From Porticoccus sp041395745 (GTDB lineage Bacteria > Pseudomonadota > Gammaproteobacteria > Pseudomonadales > Porticoccaceae), in assembly GCA_041395745.1 (NCBI GenBank), contig JAWKZV010000003.1:372001-436000 (forward strand): DNA of 64,000 nt, written 5' to 3'. Both the position numbers and the translations under genes were made by a program. How positions within the stretch are numbered: position 1 is the stretch's first letter; each line of letters opens with the position of its first letter. This document shows, piece after piece, positions 44,101 through 53,041 of this stretch. The notes below the pieces were generated by a model that had not been told where the DNA came from, made no database searches, and worked only from the letters and a program-made list of their open reading frames with translations.

Positions 44101-44670
44101 ATGCGCAATATTCTGTTGATGGCGATGCTGCTCAGTTTCACAGGTATTTTCCTGTTGTTCTGGGTGTCTCCGCCGGAAGTATTCCTCGAAAAACCTGTCA
44201 GCGAGGGCGACGACCTGCCCAAGGCGGACAGCTACATGCTCAATATAAGCATGCTGACCTACGACAAAAATGGCGAAAAGGCTAATAGCATGCTGGCCAC
44301 AGAAGCCCGCCACTATAAACGGGGCAATCGACTGGAAGCCGAAAACCCCGACATGGTTTCCTACAATCAGCGCACGGAAGAGCAACCATGGCACATGACT
44401 GCCAAAAAGGGCACCGTACATAATGGTGGTGAACGTGCCGTTTTCACCGGCTCGGTCTACGCCTGGCAGGATACCGGCGACACCGGCAAGAAAGAATTAC
44501 TTACTGAAAAATTGATTTTGTATCCGGACAAACACATTGCCGAAACCGAAAGCCCTGTGACCATTATTACCGCACAGGGCAAAACTACTGGTGTAGGCAT
44601 GTGGGCAGACCTGAACGCAGAGGTGTTCAAGTTGCTAGCGAATGTAAAGGGGACCCACCGTGCGCGTTAA
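44101..44670 (+). CDS. lptC: LPS export protein LptC
   Basis: LptC is the bitopic inner-membrane component of the Lpt bridge, passing LPS from LptBFG to LptA. It has 189 residues: one N-terminal membrane segment (residues 4-22) and a periplasmic beta-jellyroll of OstA type. Segments such as SYMLNISMLTYDKNGEKANSMLATEARHY are family-like. It starts three bases after kdsC and overlaps lptA by 11 bp. Sequence identity across the family is low, so the order kdsC-lptC-lptA-lptB adds weight. Confidence 0.93.
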   Translation: MRNILLMAMLLSFTGIFLLFWVSPPEVFLEKPVSEGDDLPKADSYMLNISMLTYDKNGEKANSMLATEARHYKRGNRLEAENPDMVSYNQRTEEQPWHMTAKKGTVHNGGERAVFTGSVYAWQDTGDTGKKELLTEKLILYPDKHIAETESPVTIITAQGKTTGVGMWADLNAEVFKLLANVKGTHRAR

Positions 44671-45163
44671 GTTGTTGTTAATAATGATGCTGGCCTTTCC
44701 GGCTCCATTCTGTGCCGCCCTGCCAAGCGATGCCAACCAGCCAATCAAGATTGAGTCAGATCGCGCTGAGCGAAATGATAAAAAGGGCACCACTGTGTAC
44801 GACGGCTCTGTGGTGATCATTCAGGGCACCATCAAGATCCGCGCCGACAAGGTGATCGTGTATACCAATAACAATAAGGTGGACCGCATTGTCTGCATTG
44901 GCAAACCCGCCCACTACCAGCAGCAACCCAAACCACAACAGGGGTTGCTGCTGGCCAGCGGCAATACTATTGAGTATTACCTGGCATCAGATCGCATCGA
45001 CCTGCTACAAAATGCCAGTCTGAAGCAGAACGGCACCACCATTACCGGCGAAAAAATCACATATGACTTGAAGGCTGAAGTGGTCAAAGCCAGCGCCAGC
45101 AAAAATTCCAAGGAGCGCATCCAGATGGTCATCCCTCCCAGCAACCTGAAGGAAGGAAACTGA
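44660..45163 (+). CDS. lptA: LPS transport periplasmic protein LptA
   Basis: LptA forms the periplasmic bridge that carries LPS from LptC to LptD. It has 167 residues with a signal peptide ending near FCAALPS, and an OstA/jellyroll domain that opens with the typical QPIKIESDRAERNDKKGTTVYDG. It starts at GTG 44660 with GGGG upstream and overlaps lptC by 11 bp. Its TGA stop overlaps the lptB ATG by one base, so the three lpt genes are translationally coupled. Confidence 0.95.
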   Translation: MRVKLLLIMMLAFPAPFCAALPSDANQPIKIESDRAERNDKKGTTVYDGSVVIIQGTIKIRADKVIVYTNNNKVDRIVCIGKPAHYQQQPKPQQGLLLASGNTIEYYLASDRIDLLQNASLKQNGTTITGEKITYDLKAEVVKASASKNSKERIQMVIPPSNLKEGN

Positions 45164-45888
45164 TGCCCCTGCTGAAGGCTTGTAACCTGGCGAAAAGCTA
45201 TAAAAAACGCCCGGTCATCCGTGATGTTTCCCTGTCAGTTGAGAGCGGCTCTATTGTCGGCTTACTCGGACCCAATGGTGCAGGGAAAACCACGTGCTTC
45301 TACATGATCGTAGGACTGATTGAACAGGACGGAGGCTCTGTCCAGGTAGATCACGAGGACATCACCCACCTGCCCATGCACGGCAGGGCCCGCAAGGGCA
45401 TCGGCTACCTCCCCCAGGAGGCCTCTATCTTTCGCAAGATGACGGTGCAGAACAACATCCTCGCCATACTGGAAACCAGAAAAGACCTGGATAAGACACA
45501 ACGTATGGAGAAACTGGAAAATCTGCTCCAGGAGTTCCATATCACCCATATTCGTGATGCTATGGGCATGAGTCTCTCGGGCGGAGAGCGCCGCCGGGTT
45601 GAAATTGCCCGCGCACTGGCCATGGAGCCCGCCTTCATTCTCCTTGATGAACCTTTTGCCGGGGTAGACCCGATCTCGGTTAATGACATCAAGCAGATCA
45701 TCCGCCATTTGCGAGATCTGGGCATCGGCGTGTTGATCACTGACCACAACGTCCGGGAAACACTGGACATCTGTCAACACGCCTACATCGTCGGCGAAGG
45801 ACGCGTGATTGCCGAGGGCTCTCCCGGCGAGATCGTCGCCAACCAGCAAGTTAGGGATATTTACCTAGGCGATGACTTCACACTCTAA
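45163..45888 (+). CDS. lptB: LPS export ABC transporter ATPase LptB
   Basis: LptB is the cytosolic ATPase that powers LPS extraction by LptFG. It has 241 residues. Walker A is GPNGAGKTTC, the Q-loop is YLPQEASIFRKM, the signature is LSGGERRRVE, Walker B is FILLDEPFAGVD and the H-loop is TDHNVRET. LptF and LptG are not in the window. It is the last gene of the lpt operon, 124 bp before rpoN, the order conserved in gammaproteobacteria. Confidence 0.98.
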   Translation: MPLLKACNLAKSYKKRPVIRDVSLSVESGSIVGLLGPNGAGKTTCFYMIVGLIEQDGGSVQVDHEDITHLPMHGRARKGIGYLPQEASIFRKMTVQNNILAILETRKDLDKTQRMEKLENLLQEFHITHIRDAMGMSLSGGERRRVEIARALAMEPAFILLDEPFAGVDPISVNDIKQIIRHLRDLGIGVLITDHNVRETLDICQHAYIVGEGRVIAEGSPGEIVANQQVRDIYLGDDFTL

Positions 45889-46012
45889 ACCAGTTTCGTT
45901 CCGCCCAACTTTGGGGCAGGCAGGCACATAATTTGCTTGTCACATTGCACCACAGAGGTCTACACTTTCCTTATACGCATTTTCTACCGGACACCATCTG
46001 TTGTAATCACGC

Positions 46013-47479
46013 ATGAAAGCCAGTCTGCAACTGAAAATTGGTCAGCAGTTGACGATGACCCCTCAGCTGCAACAGGCTATTCGATTGTTACAGCTTTCCT
46101 CCCTGGATCTGCATCAGGAAATACAACAGAACCTCTACGACAACCCTTTGCTGGAGCTCGCAGAGGAATCAGAAAACCAGATTGATGTAGGTGACAACAC
46201 CAGCGACAATAAAGTCCAGCAGGAATCTCAGGACAACGACGTTGCCGACCTGAACGGCGAAGACTGGGACAACAAAATCCCCACCGATTTGCCGGTAGAT
46301 GCCAACTGGGACGACATTTACCAACCGGCTACGACGATGAAAGCCGCCAGCGGGGAATCCCACGACTTTGAAAACGTACACAGTGTCACCGAGTCGCTAC
46401 AAGATCACCTGTTATGGCAGCTCAACCTCACCCCGCTGTCGCCCACTGACTACCTGATTGCCGAGAACATCATCGACGCCATCGACAGTCGTGGCATGCT
46501 GGCAATGCCAATCGAGGAAATCTGGGCATCCCTGGACGACGAGATTGAACTCGACGAAGTGATGGCCGTTTTACACTTGGTCCAGCAGTTCGACCCCCCG
46601 GGGGTTGCCGCTTCAAGTCTCGCCGAATGCCTATCCATCCAGCTCAACCAATTCGCATCCGAAACCCCGTTCTTGCTGGAGGCAAAAAAACTGGTGAGCA
46701 ACCATCTGGAACTGGTAGGCCAGAGAGACTACCGACAGATAGAGCGCCATACCGGTTTTAGCCAGGAATATATTGAGGGTGCCATCCAGCTGATTCAGAG
46801 CTTGTCTCCTAACCCCGGCGAGGCTATCAGCAACGACGATATCGAATACGTGGTTCCCGACGTACGGGTGGTGAAACTGGACAACCACTGGCAGGTGTCC
46901 CTGAATGAAGACATCACTCCACGGCTCAGCATCAACCAGCACTATGCCCAGATGATCCGCCGCGCGGATTCCAGTGAGGAAAACACTTTCCTGAAAAATC
47001 ACTTGCAGGAAGCCAAATGGTTTCTGCGCAGCATAGAAAGCCGCAACGACACCCTGATGCGGGTAGCATCCTGTATCGTGCAGATGCAGCAGGCCTTCCT
47101 GGAGCAGGGCCCGGTTGCCATGAAACCGATGGTGCTGGCAGACATCGCCGAACGTCTTGAACTGCACGAATCGACCATTTCCAGAGTCACTACCCAGAAA
47201 TATATCGACACTCCCCAGGGCGTGTTCGAGCTCAAATACTTCTTTTCCAGCCACGTTTCCACCGCCAGTGGTGGAGAGTGTTCATCCACCGCCATTCGCG
47301 CTATCTTGAAAAAGATGATCAGTGCGGAAAATCCCGGCAAGCCACTGAGCGACAACAAGCTCACCTCCCTGCTGCAAGACATGGGCATACAGGTGGCACG
47401 GCGCACCGTGGCAAAGTACCGGGAGGGAATGGGCATCCCCTCTTCCAGCGAAAGGAAGCGCTATAACCCCAATGTTTAA
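46013..47479 (+). CDS. rpoN: RNA polymerase sigma-54 factor
   Basis: RpoN directs RNA polymerase to -24/-12 promoters and needs an AAA+ activator such as NtrC. It has 488 residues: glutamine/leucine-rich region I (LKIGQQLTMTPQLQQAIRLLQLS), acidic region II (about 55-120), the core-binding domain, an HTH and the C-terminal RpoN box ARRTVAKYRE. The start codon has a weak ribosome-binding site. It leads rpoN-hpf-ptsN-rapZ-ptsO, the classical nitrogen-related group. The candidate promoters it would use in this window lie upstream of glnA and ntrB. Confidence 0.99.
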   Translation: MKASLQLKIGQQLTMTPQLQQAIRLLQLSSLDLHQEIQQNLYDNPLLELAEESENQIDVGDNTSDNKVQQESQDNDVADLNGEDWDNKIPTDLPVDANWDDIYQPATTMKAASGESHDFENVHSVTESLQDHLLWQLNLTPLSPTDYLIAENIIDAIDSRGMLAMPIEEIWASLDDEIELDEVMAVLHLVQQFDPPGVAASSLAECLSIQLNQFASETPFLLEAKKLVSNHLELVGQRDYRQIERHTGFSQEYIEGAIQLIQSLSPNPGEAISNDDIEYVVPDVRVVKLDNHWQVSLNEDITPRLSINQHYAQMIRRADSSEENTFLKNHLQEAKWFLRSIESRNDTLMRVASCIVQMQQAFLEQGPVAMKPMVLADIAERLELHESTISRVTTQKYIDTPQGVFELKYFFSSHVSTASGGECSSTAIRAILKKMISAENPGKPLSDNKLTSLLQDMGIQVARRTVAKYREGMGIPSSSERKRYNPNV

Positions 47480-47509
47480 CATGACCAATAACTAGATAAG
47501 GAGTACCGC

Positions 47510-47797
47510 ATGCAAATGAATATTAGCGGACATCACCTCGAAATCACTGATGCTATCAAGGATTACGTAACCAGCAAGCTCTCCAAACTGGAGCGCCACC
47601 ACGACCGCATCACAAGCACCAATGTGATTCTTTCCGTGGACAAACTGATCCAGAAAGCCGAAGCGACTGTGCACGTGAGTGGCGGTGAATTCTTTGCCAA
47701 CTCTGAAGGTGAAGACCTGTACGCAGCTATCGACATCCTCGCTGACAAGCTGGATCGCCAGCTGATCAAGCACAAGGAAAAAAACCGCGGCAGATAA
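47510..47797 (+). CDS. hpf: Ribosome hibernation promoting factor, short form
   Basis: Short HPF binds the 30S decoding region in stationary phase and promotes 100S ribosome dimers together with RMF. It has 95 residues, without the C-terminal dimerisation domain of long HPF. MNISGHHLEITDAIKDYVTSKLSKLERH is the conserved start. A strong AAGGAG precedes ATG 47510. It lies between rpoN and ptsN as in E. coli. Confidence 0.97.
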   Translation: MQMNISGHHLEITDAIKDYVTSKLSKLERHHDRITSTNVILSVDKLIQKAEATVHVSGGEFFANSEGEDLYAAIDILADKLDRQLIKHKEKNRGR

Positions 47798-47803
47798 GAT
47801 CCG

Positions 47804-48262
47804 ATGAAACTTAACGACGTCCTCCCCCCGGAAAACATCATCGCTGATGCCCCGGGGGGCAGTAAAAAAAGAGTCCTCGAAAACCTCTCCGACTTCCTGT
47901 CAGAAAGGATGGGCACTGTAACGGCCGATGAGCTCTACCAGGGTTTGCTGGCTCGTGAGCGTCTGGGCAGCACAGGTATTGGCGAAGGAGTTGCCATTCC
48001 CCATTGCCGACTTTCCAGTTGCGACAAGATTACCGGCGCCCTGTTTCGGCTGGAAGAATCTGTGGACTTTGATTCCATTGATGGCGAACCGGTTGACCTG
48101 ATCTTTGCCCTGATTGTCCCCGAAGAGCAGAACGATCAACACCTGCAGGTTCTCTCTGCCATTGCCGAACTACTTCAAGACGAAGCAGTGCGTCAGGAAC
48201 TGCGAGACGCAGGCTCCAGCGATGCTCTTTACAAAATCGCCATAGCCGACCACACCTCCTGA
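47804..48262 (+). CDS. ptsN: Nitrogen-regulatory EIIA protein PtsN
   Basis: PtsN (EIIA-Ntr) is the terminal phosphoacceptor of the nitrogen PTS, which regulates potassium transport and other targets rather than importing sugar. It has 152 residues with the phosphorylated histidine H67 in GVAIPHCRL. It receives phosphate from NPr, encoded four genes on at 49156-49437. EI-Ntr (ptsP) is not in the window. It starts six bases after hpf and belongs to the rpoN operon. Confidence 0.97.
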   Translation: MKLNDVLPPENIIADAPGGSKKRVLENLSDFLSERMGTVTADELYQGLLARERLGSTGIGEGVAIPHCRLSSCDKITGALFRLEESVDFDSIDGEPVDLIFALIVPEEQNDQHLQVLSAIAELLQDEAVRQELRDAGSSDALYKIAIADHTS

Positions 48263-48273
48263 AGGGCTTCTCC

Positions 48274-49134
48274 ATGAGACTGGTGGTAGTGAGTGGTCGT
48301 TCAGGTTCCGGTAAAAGTACCGCTCTGAACGTACTAGAAGATGTGGGCTTTACCTGCATCGACAACCTCCCCGCCAGTCTTTTACCAGGCCTTTTTCAAT
48401 TGGCAGGCAATGCCAGCAATCGTCACTGGCTGGAAAAAATCGCCGTCGGCATTGATGTTCGCAACCTGTCGGCAGATCTCAATCAGTTGCCGCAGATTCT
48501 CGACCAGCTCAAAGGGTCTGGCATCAATCATGAAGTTGTGTTTCTCAATGCCCATAACAGCATCCTGATCCAGCGCTTCAGCGAAACCCGACGCAAGCAC
48601 CCACTGAGTTCCGATCGCATCGATATCAACGAAGCCATTGCATTGGAAACCAAACTGCTGGACCCGATCGCCTCAATCGCCAGCCGTCGCATCGACACCA
48701 GCACCATGACCCTGCACCAGTTGCGTGATGTAATCAAGCAACAGATCGTTCCGGACAGCAAGGATGACATGGCCATTCTGTTCGAGTCTTTTGCCTACAA
48801 ACGCGGCATCCCGGCCAACGCCGATTTCGTCATGGATGTGCGCTGTTTGCCCAACCCTCACTGGAAGCAAGAACTTAGACCACTTACCGGCAACCATGCG
48901 CCGGTCGTCGAGTTTCTGCAGACGCAGCCCGAAGTCTCTCGTATGGTCGGCGACCTGAAACAGCTACTCGACCACTGGATACCCTCCTTTCGCGCCAACA
49001 ATCGCAGCTACCTGACCATTGCCATTGGCTGCACAGGCGGGCAACATCGCTCTGTTTACATCTGCAACCAACTGGGTAACCATTTCTCCACACTTTATCC
49101 AAACGTGCAGGTAAGGCACCGCGAGCTGTCATGA
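48274..49134 (+). CDS. rapZ: RNase adapter protein RapZ
   Basis: RapZ binds GlcN6P and small RNAs and directs RNase E to GlmZ in E. coli, tuning glucosamine-6-phosphate synthesis for the cell wall. It has 286 residues. The N-terminal kinase-like domain has Walker A GRSGSGKS at residues 8-15 and Walker B-like VVFLNAHNS. The C-terminal domain ends with IAIGCTGGQHRSVYI, which is highly conserved. It lies between ptsN and ptsO, its usual place. Confidence 0.97.
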   Translation: MRLVVVSGRSGSGKSTALNVLEDVGFTCIDNLPASLLPGLFQLAGNASNRHWLEKIAVGIDVRNLSADLNQLPQILDQLKGSGINHEVVFLNAHNSILIQRFSETRRKHPLSSDRIDINEAIALETKLLDPIASIASRRIDTSTMTLHQLRDVIKQQIVPDSKDDMAILFESFAYKRGIPANADFVMDVRCLPNPHWKQELRPLTGNHAPVVEFLQTQPEVSRMVGDLKQLLDHWIPSFRANNRSYLTIAIGCTGGQHRSVYICNQLGNHFSTLYPNVQVRHRELS

Positions 49135-49155
49135 CAGCCGGAAACAAGGACACCT

Positions 49156-49437
49156 ATGTCACAAACTATTCGCACAGAACTAACAATAATTAACCGCCTG
49201 GGCCTGCACGCCAGGGCGGCAGCGAAACTCGCCTCTACTGCTGGCAAATACGGCTGCACCATCAGAACCGGCCGCGACCCGGAAAAACTGGTCGACGCAA
49301 AAAGCGTGATGTCCCTGATGCTGCTTGCCGCTACACAAGGCACCACTCTGCACTTCCACTTTGAGGGTAGCGACGCAGAAAGAGCCCACAGAGACATTGA
49401 GCAACTGATTGCCAATCGTTTTGACGAGGAGCAATAG
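49156..49437 (+). CDS. ptsO: Phosphocarrier protein NPr (HPr-like)
   Basis: NPr is the HPr-like carrier of the nitrogen PTS. It has 93 residues with the phosphohistidine H18 in NRLGLHARAAAKL and the second conserved region KSVMSLMLLAATQGT. It starts 21 bases after rapZ and ends the rpoN group. The name rests on position and the NPr-type context; a sugar-PTS HPr would usually be beside ptsI. Confidence 0.96.
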   Translation: MSQTIRTELTIINRLGLHARAAAKLASTAGKYGCTIRTGRDPEKLVDAKSVMSLMLLAATQGTTLHFHFEGSDAERAHRDIEQLIANRFDEEQ

Positions 49438-49526
49438 CGCCAACCCGGTGCAACTTCCCTGTCAATTTTTGACACTCACCGATACACTATCGGCCATCCA
49501 AACGAGAGCCAGGGATTACTCATCAA

Positions 49527-50885
49527 ATGCAGGCGCCCAGCGAAAAAGTTGTACCAATCTCACGCCTCGCCAGCATTGATGAACTGATGCACTCCAACAA
49601 TGTTCGGCTGTTGCGCCACATGCTGAACAACCTGACCCCGGCCGATATTGCCGATCAGATCGAATCAGCCCCCCCCAAGGTCCGCCGGGTACTCTGGGAT
49701 TTAGTGGACAGTGAACTCGAAGGGGAAGTCATCGGCGAGCTCAACGAAGAGCTGCGCGGCGAGATTCTCAGCGAGATGGAGAGCCACGAGGTGGCCTCAC
49801 TCACCGAGGGTCTCGATCCGGACGATGTCGCCGACATCCTGCAACAGTTGCCCGACCAGGTCATTCCCGAAGTCCTGCAAGCCATGACAAGTCAGGACAG
49901 GCTGCGAGTAGAGCGAGTACTTACTTACAACGAAGACACCGCCGGTGGTCTGATGAACACGGACACTATCACGGTGCGCCCCGACATCACCATCGACGTA
50001 GTACTGCGTTATCTCCGACGCCACGAAGAGATCCCGGAAATCACGGACAACATCTTTGTGGTCAACCGCGAGGACACCTTTCTAGGCACCCTGCCCCTGT
50101 CGAAGCTGCTGACCTCCAGCCCCAACATCACTGTGCGGGAAATCATGGTCACCGAAGTGGAAGCCATCCCCGCCAGCATGCCCGACTCCGAGGTCGCGCA
50201 CCTGTTCGAAAAACACGACTGGGTCTCCGCCCCCGTCATCGGCCCAAACAACAAGCTGCTCGGCCGTATCACAATCGATGACGTGGTGGACGTCATCATG
50301 GAAGATGCAGCCCACTCCCTGCTGGGCCTGGCAGGCCTAAGCGACGAGGAGGAAACCTTCGCCTCTGTCAAGCGAACCGCGCCGCGCCGCGCCATTTGGC
50401 TTGGCCTCAACCTGATGACAGCCATCCTGGCATCTGCGGTAATCAATATCTTTGAAGCCACTATCGACAAAGTAGTGGCTCTGGCCATTCTGATGCCGAT
50501 TGTCGCCAGCATGGGCGGGGTGGCAGGCAGCCAGACCCTGACCGTGGTCATTCGCGGGATGGCGCTGGGCCAGATCAGCCGCAACAACATGCGCTGGCTA
50601 CTTAGCAAGGAATTCGCAGTGGGCGCCCTGAATGGCATGCTTTGGGCAATGGTGATGGGCGCTGTCGCCTCGCTCTGGTTCAAGGATCCGCTAATTGCCG
50701 TAATCATTGCGGCCGCTATGGTCATCAATCTGGTGGCCGCTGCCATCGCTGGCGCCGGCCTTCCCCTCCTTCTCAAGGCCTGCCGTATCGACCCCGCCCT
50801 GGCGGGTAGCGTGGCCCTCACCACGGTGACCGATGTGGTCGGCTTTATGTCATTCCTGGGTCTCGCCACCCTGTTCTACGGTTAA
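49527..50885 (+). CDS. mgtE: Magnesium transporter MgtE
   Basis: MgtE is a dimeric Mg2+-gated channel. It has 452 residues: an N-terminal helical domain with repeats (DVADILQQLPDQVIPEVLQAM), two CBS domains (about 135-255) that sense cytosolic magnesium, a plug helix, and five C-terminal membrane segments (about 285-450). PIVASMGGVAGSQTLTVVIRGMALG and the pore-lining segments near it are typical. The start ATG 49527 has only a weak ribosome-binding site. A TTGACA lies about 50 bp upstream, but I could not pair it with a good -10. Confidence 0.96.
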   Translation: MQAPSEKVVPISRLASIDELMHSNNVRLLRHMLNNLTPADIADQIESAPPKVRRVLWDLVDSELEGEVIGELNEELRGEILSEMESHEVASLTEGLDPDDVADILQQLPDQVIPEVLQAMTSQDRLRVERVLTYNEDTAGGLMNTDTITVRPDITIDVVLRYLRRHEEIPEITDNIFVVNREDTFLGTLPLSKLLTSSPNITVREIMVTEVEAIPASMPDSEVAHLFEKHDWVSAPVIGPNNKLLGRITIDDVVDVIMEDAAHSLLGLAGLSDEEETFASVKRTAPRRAIWLGLNLMTAILASAVINIFEATIDKVVALAILMPIVASMGGVAGSQTLTVVIRGMALGQISRNNMRWLLSKEFAVGALNGMLWAMVMGAVASLWFKDPLIAVIIAAAMVINLVAAAIAGAGLPLLLKACRIDPALAGSVALTTVTDVVGFMSFLGLATLFYG

Positions 50886-50895
50886 CGATTACATC

Positions 50896-51411
50896 ATGAA
50901 TATTGACGACGACTTTCCAGACTTCACCCCGGACGAAGAACAGCCAAAAAGTAAATCTGCCGTCAAACGGGAAATGACTGCCCTGCAGAAGCTGGGGGAG
51001 GAACTGGTAGAGTTGGCGCCGGCCAAGCTGGCCAAAATCCCCATGCCCGAGCAACTGGAGGAAGCGGTGATGCTCGCACGCCGACTCAAGAACAGGGAAG
51101 GCAAACGCCGCCAGCTGCAATATATCGGCAAGATCATGCGCGTGATCGACAGTGATGCCATTCGCCAGGCACTGGAAAGCTTTCACCACGACAGCCTGGC
51201 TTTCCGCCAGCACTTCCATCGCCTGGAGCAGTGGCGCGATCGCCTGCTGGCTGAAGGCGACAAGGCCATGGAGGAACTGCTGGAGGAAAAACCCGAACTG
51301 GACCGCCAGCATCTGCGGCAGCTGATTCGCCAGGCTCAGAAGGAAGCGTCCCAGAACAAGCCGCCGGCAGCCGCTCGCAAAATTTTCCAGTATCTACGGG
51401 AACACAGTTAA
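50896..51411 (+). CDS. darP: Ribosome-associated protein DarP (YjgA, DUF615)
   Basis: DarP associates with late 50S assembly intermediates in E. coli. It has 171 residues, largely helical and charged. The conserved features include KSKSAVKREMTALQKLGEELVELAPAKLAKIP and KNREGKRRQLQYIGKIMR. I chose ATG 50896, ten bases after the mgtE stop; the longer frame from 50833 lies inside mgtE. The gene pair mgtE-darP is probably one transcript. It is convergent with the iminopeptidase gene. Confidence 0.95.
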   Translation: MNIDDDFPDFTPDEEQPKSKSAVKREMTALQKLGEELVELAPAKLAKIPMPEQLEEAVMLARRLKNREGKRRQLQYIGKIMRVIDSDAIRQALESFHHDSLAFRQHFHRLEQWRDRLLAEGDKAMEELLEEKPELDRQHLRQLIRQAQKEASQNKPPAAARKIFQYLREHS

Positions 51412-51442
51412 TAACGGTCGAGGTAGGCTGGCAAACTGAAGG

Positions 51443-52402
51443 TCAGGACGCTTCCCCCAGGGTTTTCACCAGACTGTCTGTCGCCTCCACCAATGCCGCC
51501 AGGGTACTTGGCTCCGATGAGGCATGTCCCGCATCGCGGATGATTTCCAGCTTTGCTTCGGGCCAGGCCTGATGCAACGCAAAGGCCTGGTCAACCGGAC
51601 ACACCATATCGTACCGCCCGTGCACGATGATGGCGGGAATATCTCTCAGACGATCGACATTGGAGATGATCTCACCATCTTCCAGAAAAGCATCGTTAAC
51701 AAAGTAATGCGCCTCAATCCTGGCCATGGCCAGCGCAGTGTGCGGGCTGCCCAGATGCGCCACCAGATCGTGATTGGGATGCAGGCTGGCACAGCGTCCC
51801 TCCCAAATTGACCATGCCTTGGCGGCCGCCATACGCTCTATCTCGTTATCCCCGGTCAGGCGCCGATAATAGGCATGCAGCAGATCGCCCCGCTCCTCAT
51901 CAGGAATCGGCGCCAGATAATCTTCCCAGTAATCGGGAAACACATGGCCGGCACCATCCTGGTAGAACCATTGGATATCCTGACGGCGGCACAGAAAAAT
52001 TCCCCGCAAGACCATCCCCAACACCTGTTGAGGGTGCGCCTGGGCGTACACCAGACTGAGCGTCGAGCCCCATGAACCACCGAACACCACCCACTTATCT
52101 ATATTCAGAAAATTGCGGATCTGTTCGATATCAGCCACCAGCTCCGGGGTGCTGTTGCCGGTGAGTTCAGCGTGAGGCTTCGAACGGCCGCTGCCGCGCT
52201 GGTCAAACAACACGATGCGGTATTTCTCCGGATCAAAGAAGCGACGGTCGTTTTCCGTACAGCCACCGCCGGGACCCCCGTGTACAAACAACACAGGGAT
52301 ACCCTCGGGATTTCCCACTTCCTCAATGTAAAGGGTGTGCAACTCGTCCACCGCAAGCCAGTGGGTGATGTAGGGTTTTATACGCGGGTAGAACGTTCTC
52401 AT
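51443..52402 (-). CDS. pip: Proline iminopeptidase
   Basis: An alpha/beta-hydrolase (S33) that removes N-terminal proline from peptides. It has 319 residues. The oxyanion segment is VHGGPGGGC, the nucleophile elbow is GGSWGSTLS, and the C-terminal aspartate and histidine are in HGRYDMVCPVDQA and DAGHASSE. A cytosolic location is expected, as no signal peptide is seen. The start ATG 52402 gives the family N-terminus FYPRIKPY. It lies back to back with the tag pseudogene, which is read in the opposite direction. Confidence 0.96.
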   Translation of the reverse strand: MRTFYPRIKPYITHWLAVDELHTLYIEEVGNPEGIPVLFVHGGPGGGCTENDRRFFDPEKYRIVLFDQRGSGRSKPHAELTGNSTPELVADIEQIRNFLNIDKWVVFGGSWGSTLSLVYAQAHPQQVLGMVLRGIFLCRRQDIQWFYQDGAGHVFPDYWEDYLAPIPDEERGDLLHAYYRRLTGDNEIERMAAAKAWSIWEGRCASLHPNHDLVAHLGSPHTALAMARIEAHYFVNDAFLEDGEIISNVDRLRDIPAIIVHGRYDMVCPVDQAFALHQAWPEAKLEIIRDAGHASSEPSTLAALVEATDSLVKTLGEAS

Positions 52403-52473
52403 CCGGAACCATCCAGGAAAAACAGTCGGGTTACGGTATCCCCATTCCGGGGAATAATCTATAGAGTAAACCT

Positions 52474-53008
52474 ATGCCAACCACCGCTCCCTCTCAAATC
52501 ATCCACTGCCCCTGGTGCAAGGGTAATGAACTGTACCAGCACTACCACGACCACGAATCCTGGTACGGGAGAGCGCGCAGGCCGGCCTGGCCTGGATCAC
52601 CATTCTGCGCAAACGGGAGAATTACCGCAGCACCTTTGTCGGCTTCGACCCCGGGATAGTGTCAGGTTTCAATGAAGGGGATATGGAACGACTGCTGAAC
52701 GACGCCGGGATCGTGCGCTACCGCCTGAAGATTGACAGCGCCATCAACAATGCCAGGCAGTTTCTGGAACTACAGCAACAGCAAGGCAGTTTTGCCAACT
52801 ATCTGTGGGGATTTTCAGACGGCACGCCGATCCAGAACCACAGAGGCCGGCCAGTACGCCTTTGTCTGATCTCATCAGCAAGGACATGAAAAAACGCCGC
52901 TATCGCTTCTTCGGCAGCACCATCGGCCATGCCTACTTACAGGCTACCGGGGTGGTCAACGACCACCTGGTGGACTGCTTCCGCTACCGGGAATGTGGCG
53001 GCAACTAG
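52474..53008 (+). pseudogene. tag: Broken DNA-3-methyladenine glycosylase I (tag)
   Basis: Three frames together spell a Tag protein. Frame 1 from ATG 52474 gives CPWCKGNELYQHYHDHESWYG. From about 52569 the next frame gives SAQAGLAWITILRKRENYR and runs through GFNEGDMERLLNDAGIVRYRLKIDSAINNARQFLEL (about 52820). A third frame from about 52845 gives TPLSDLISKDMKKRRYRFFGSTIGHAYLQATGVVNDHLVDCFRY, ending 53008. Around 52565 roughly 17-20 codons (the usual VP...LFE..LEG segment) are missing, so this is real decay and not only sequencing error. Intact Tag excises 3-methyladenine from alkylated DNA; this copy cannot make a full enzyme. Confidence 0.88.
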
Positions 53009-53041
53009 AATACCGCCACACTTACCGGATGAAGCCCGCGA

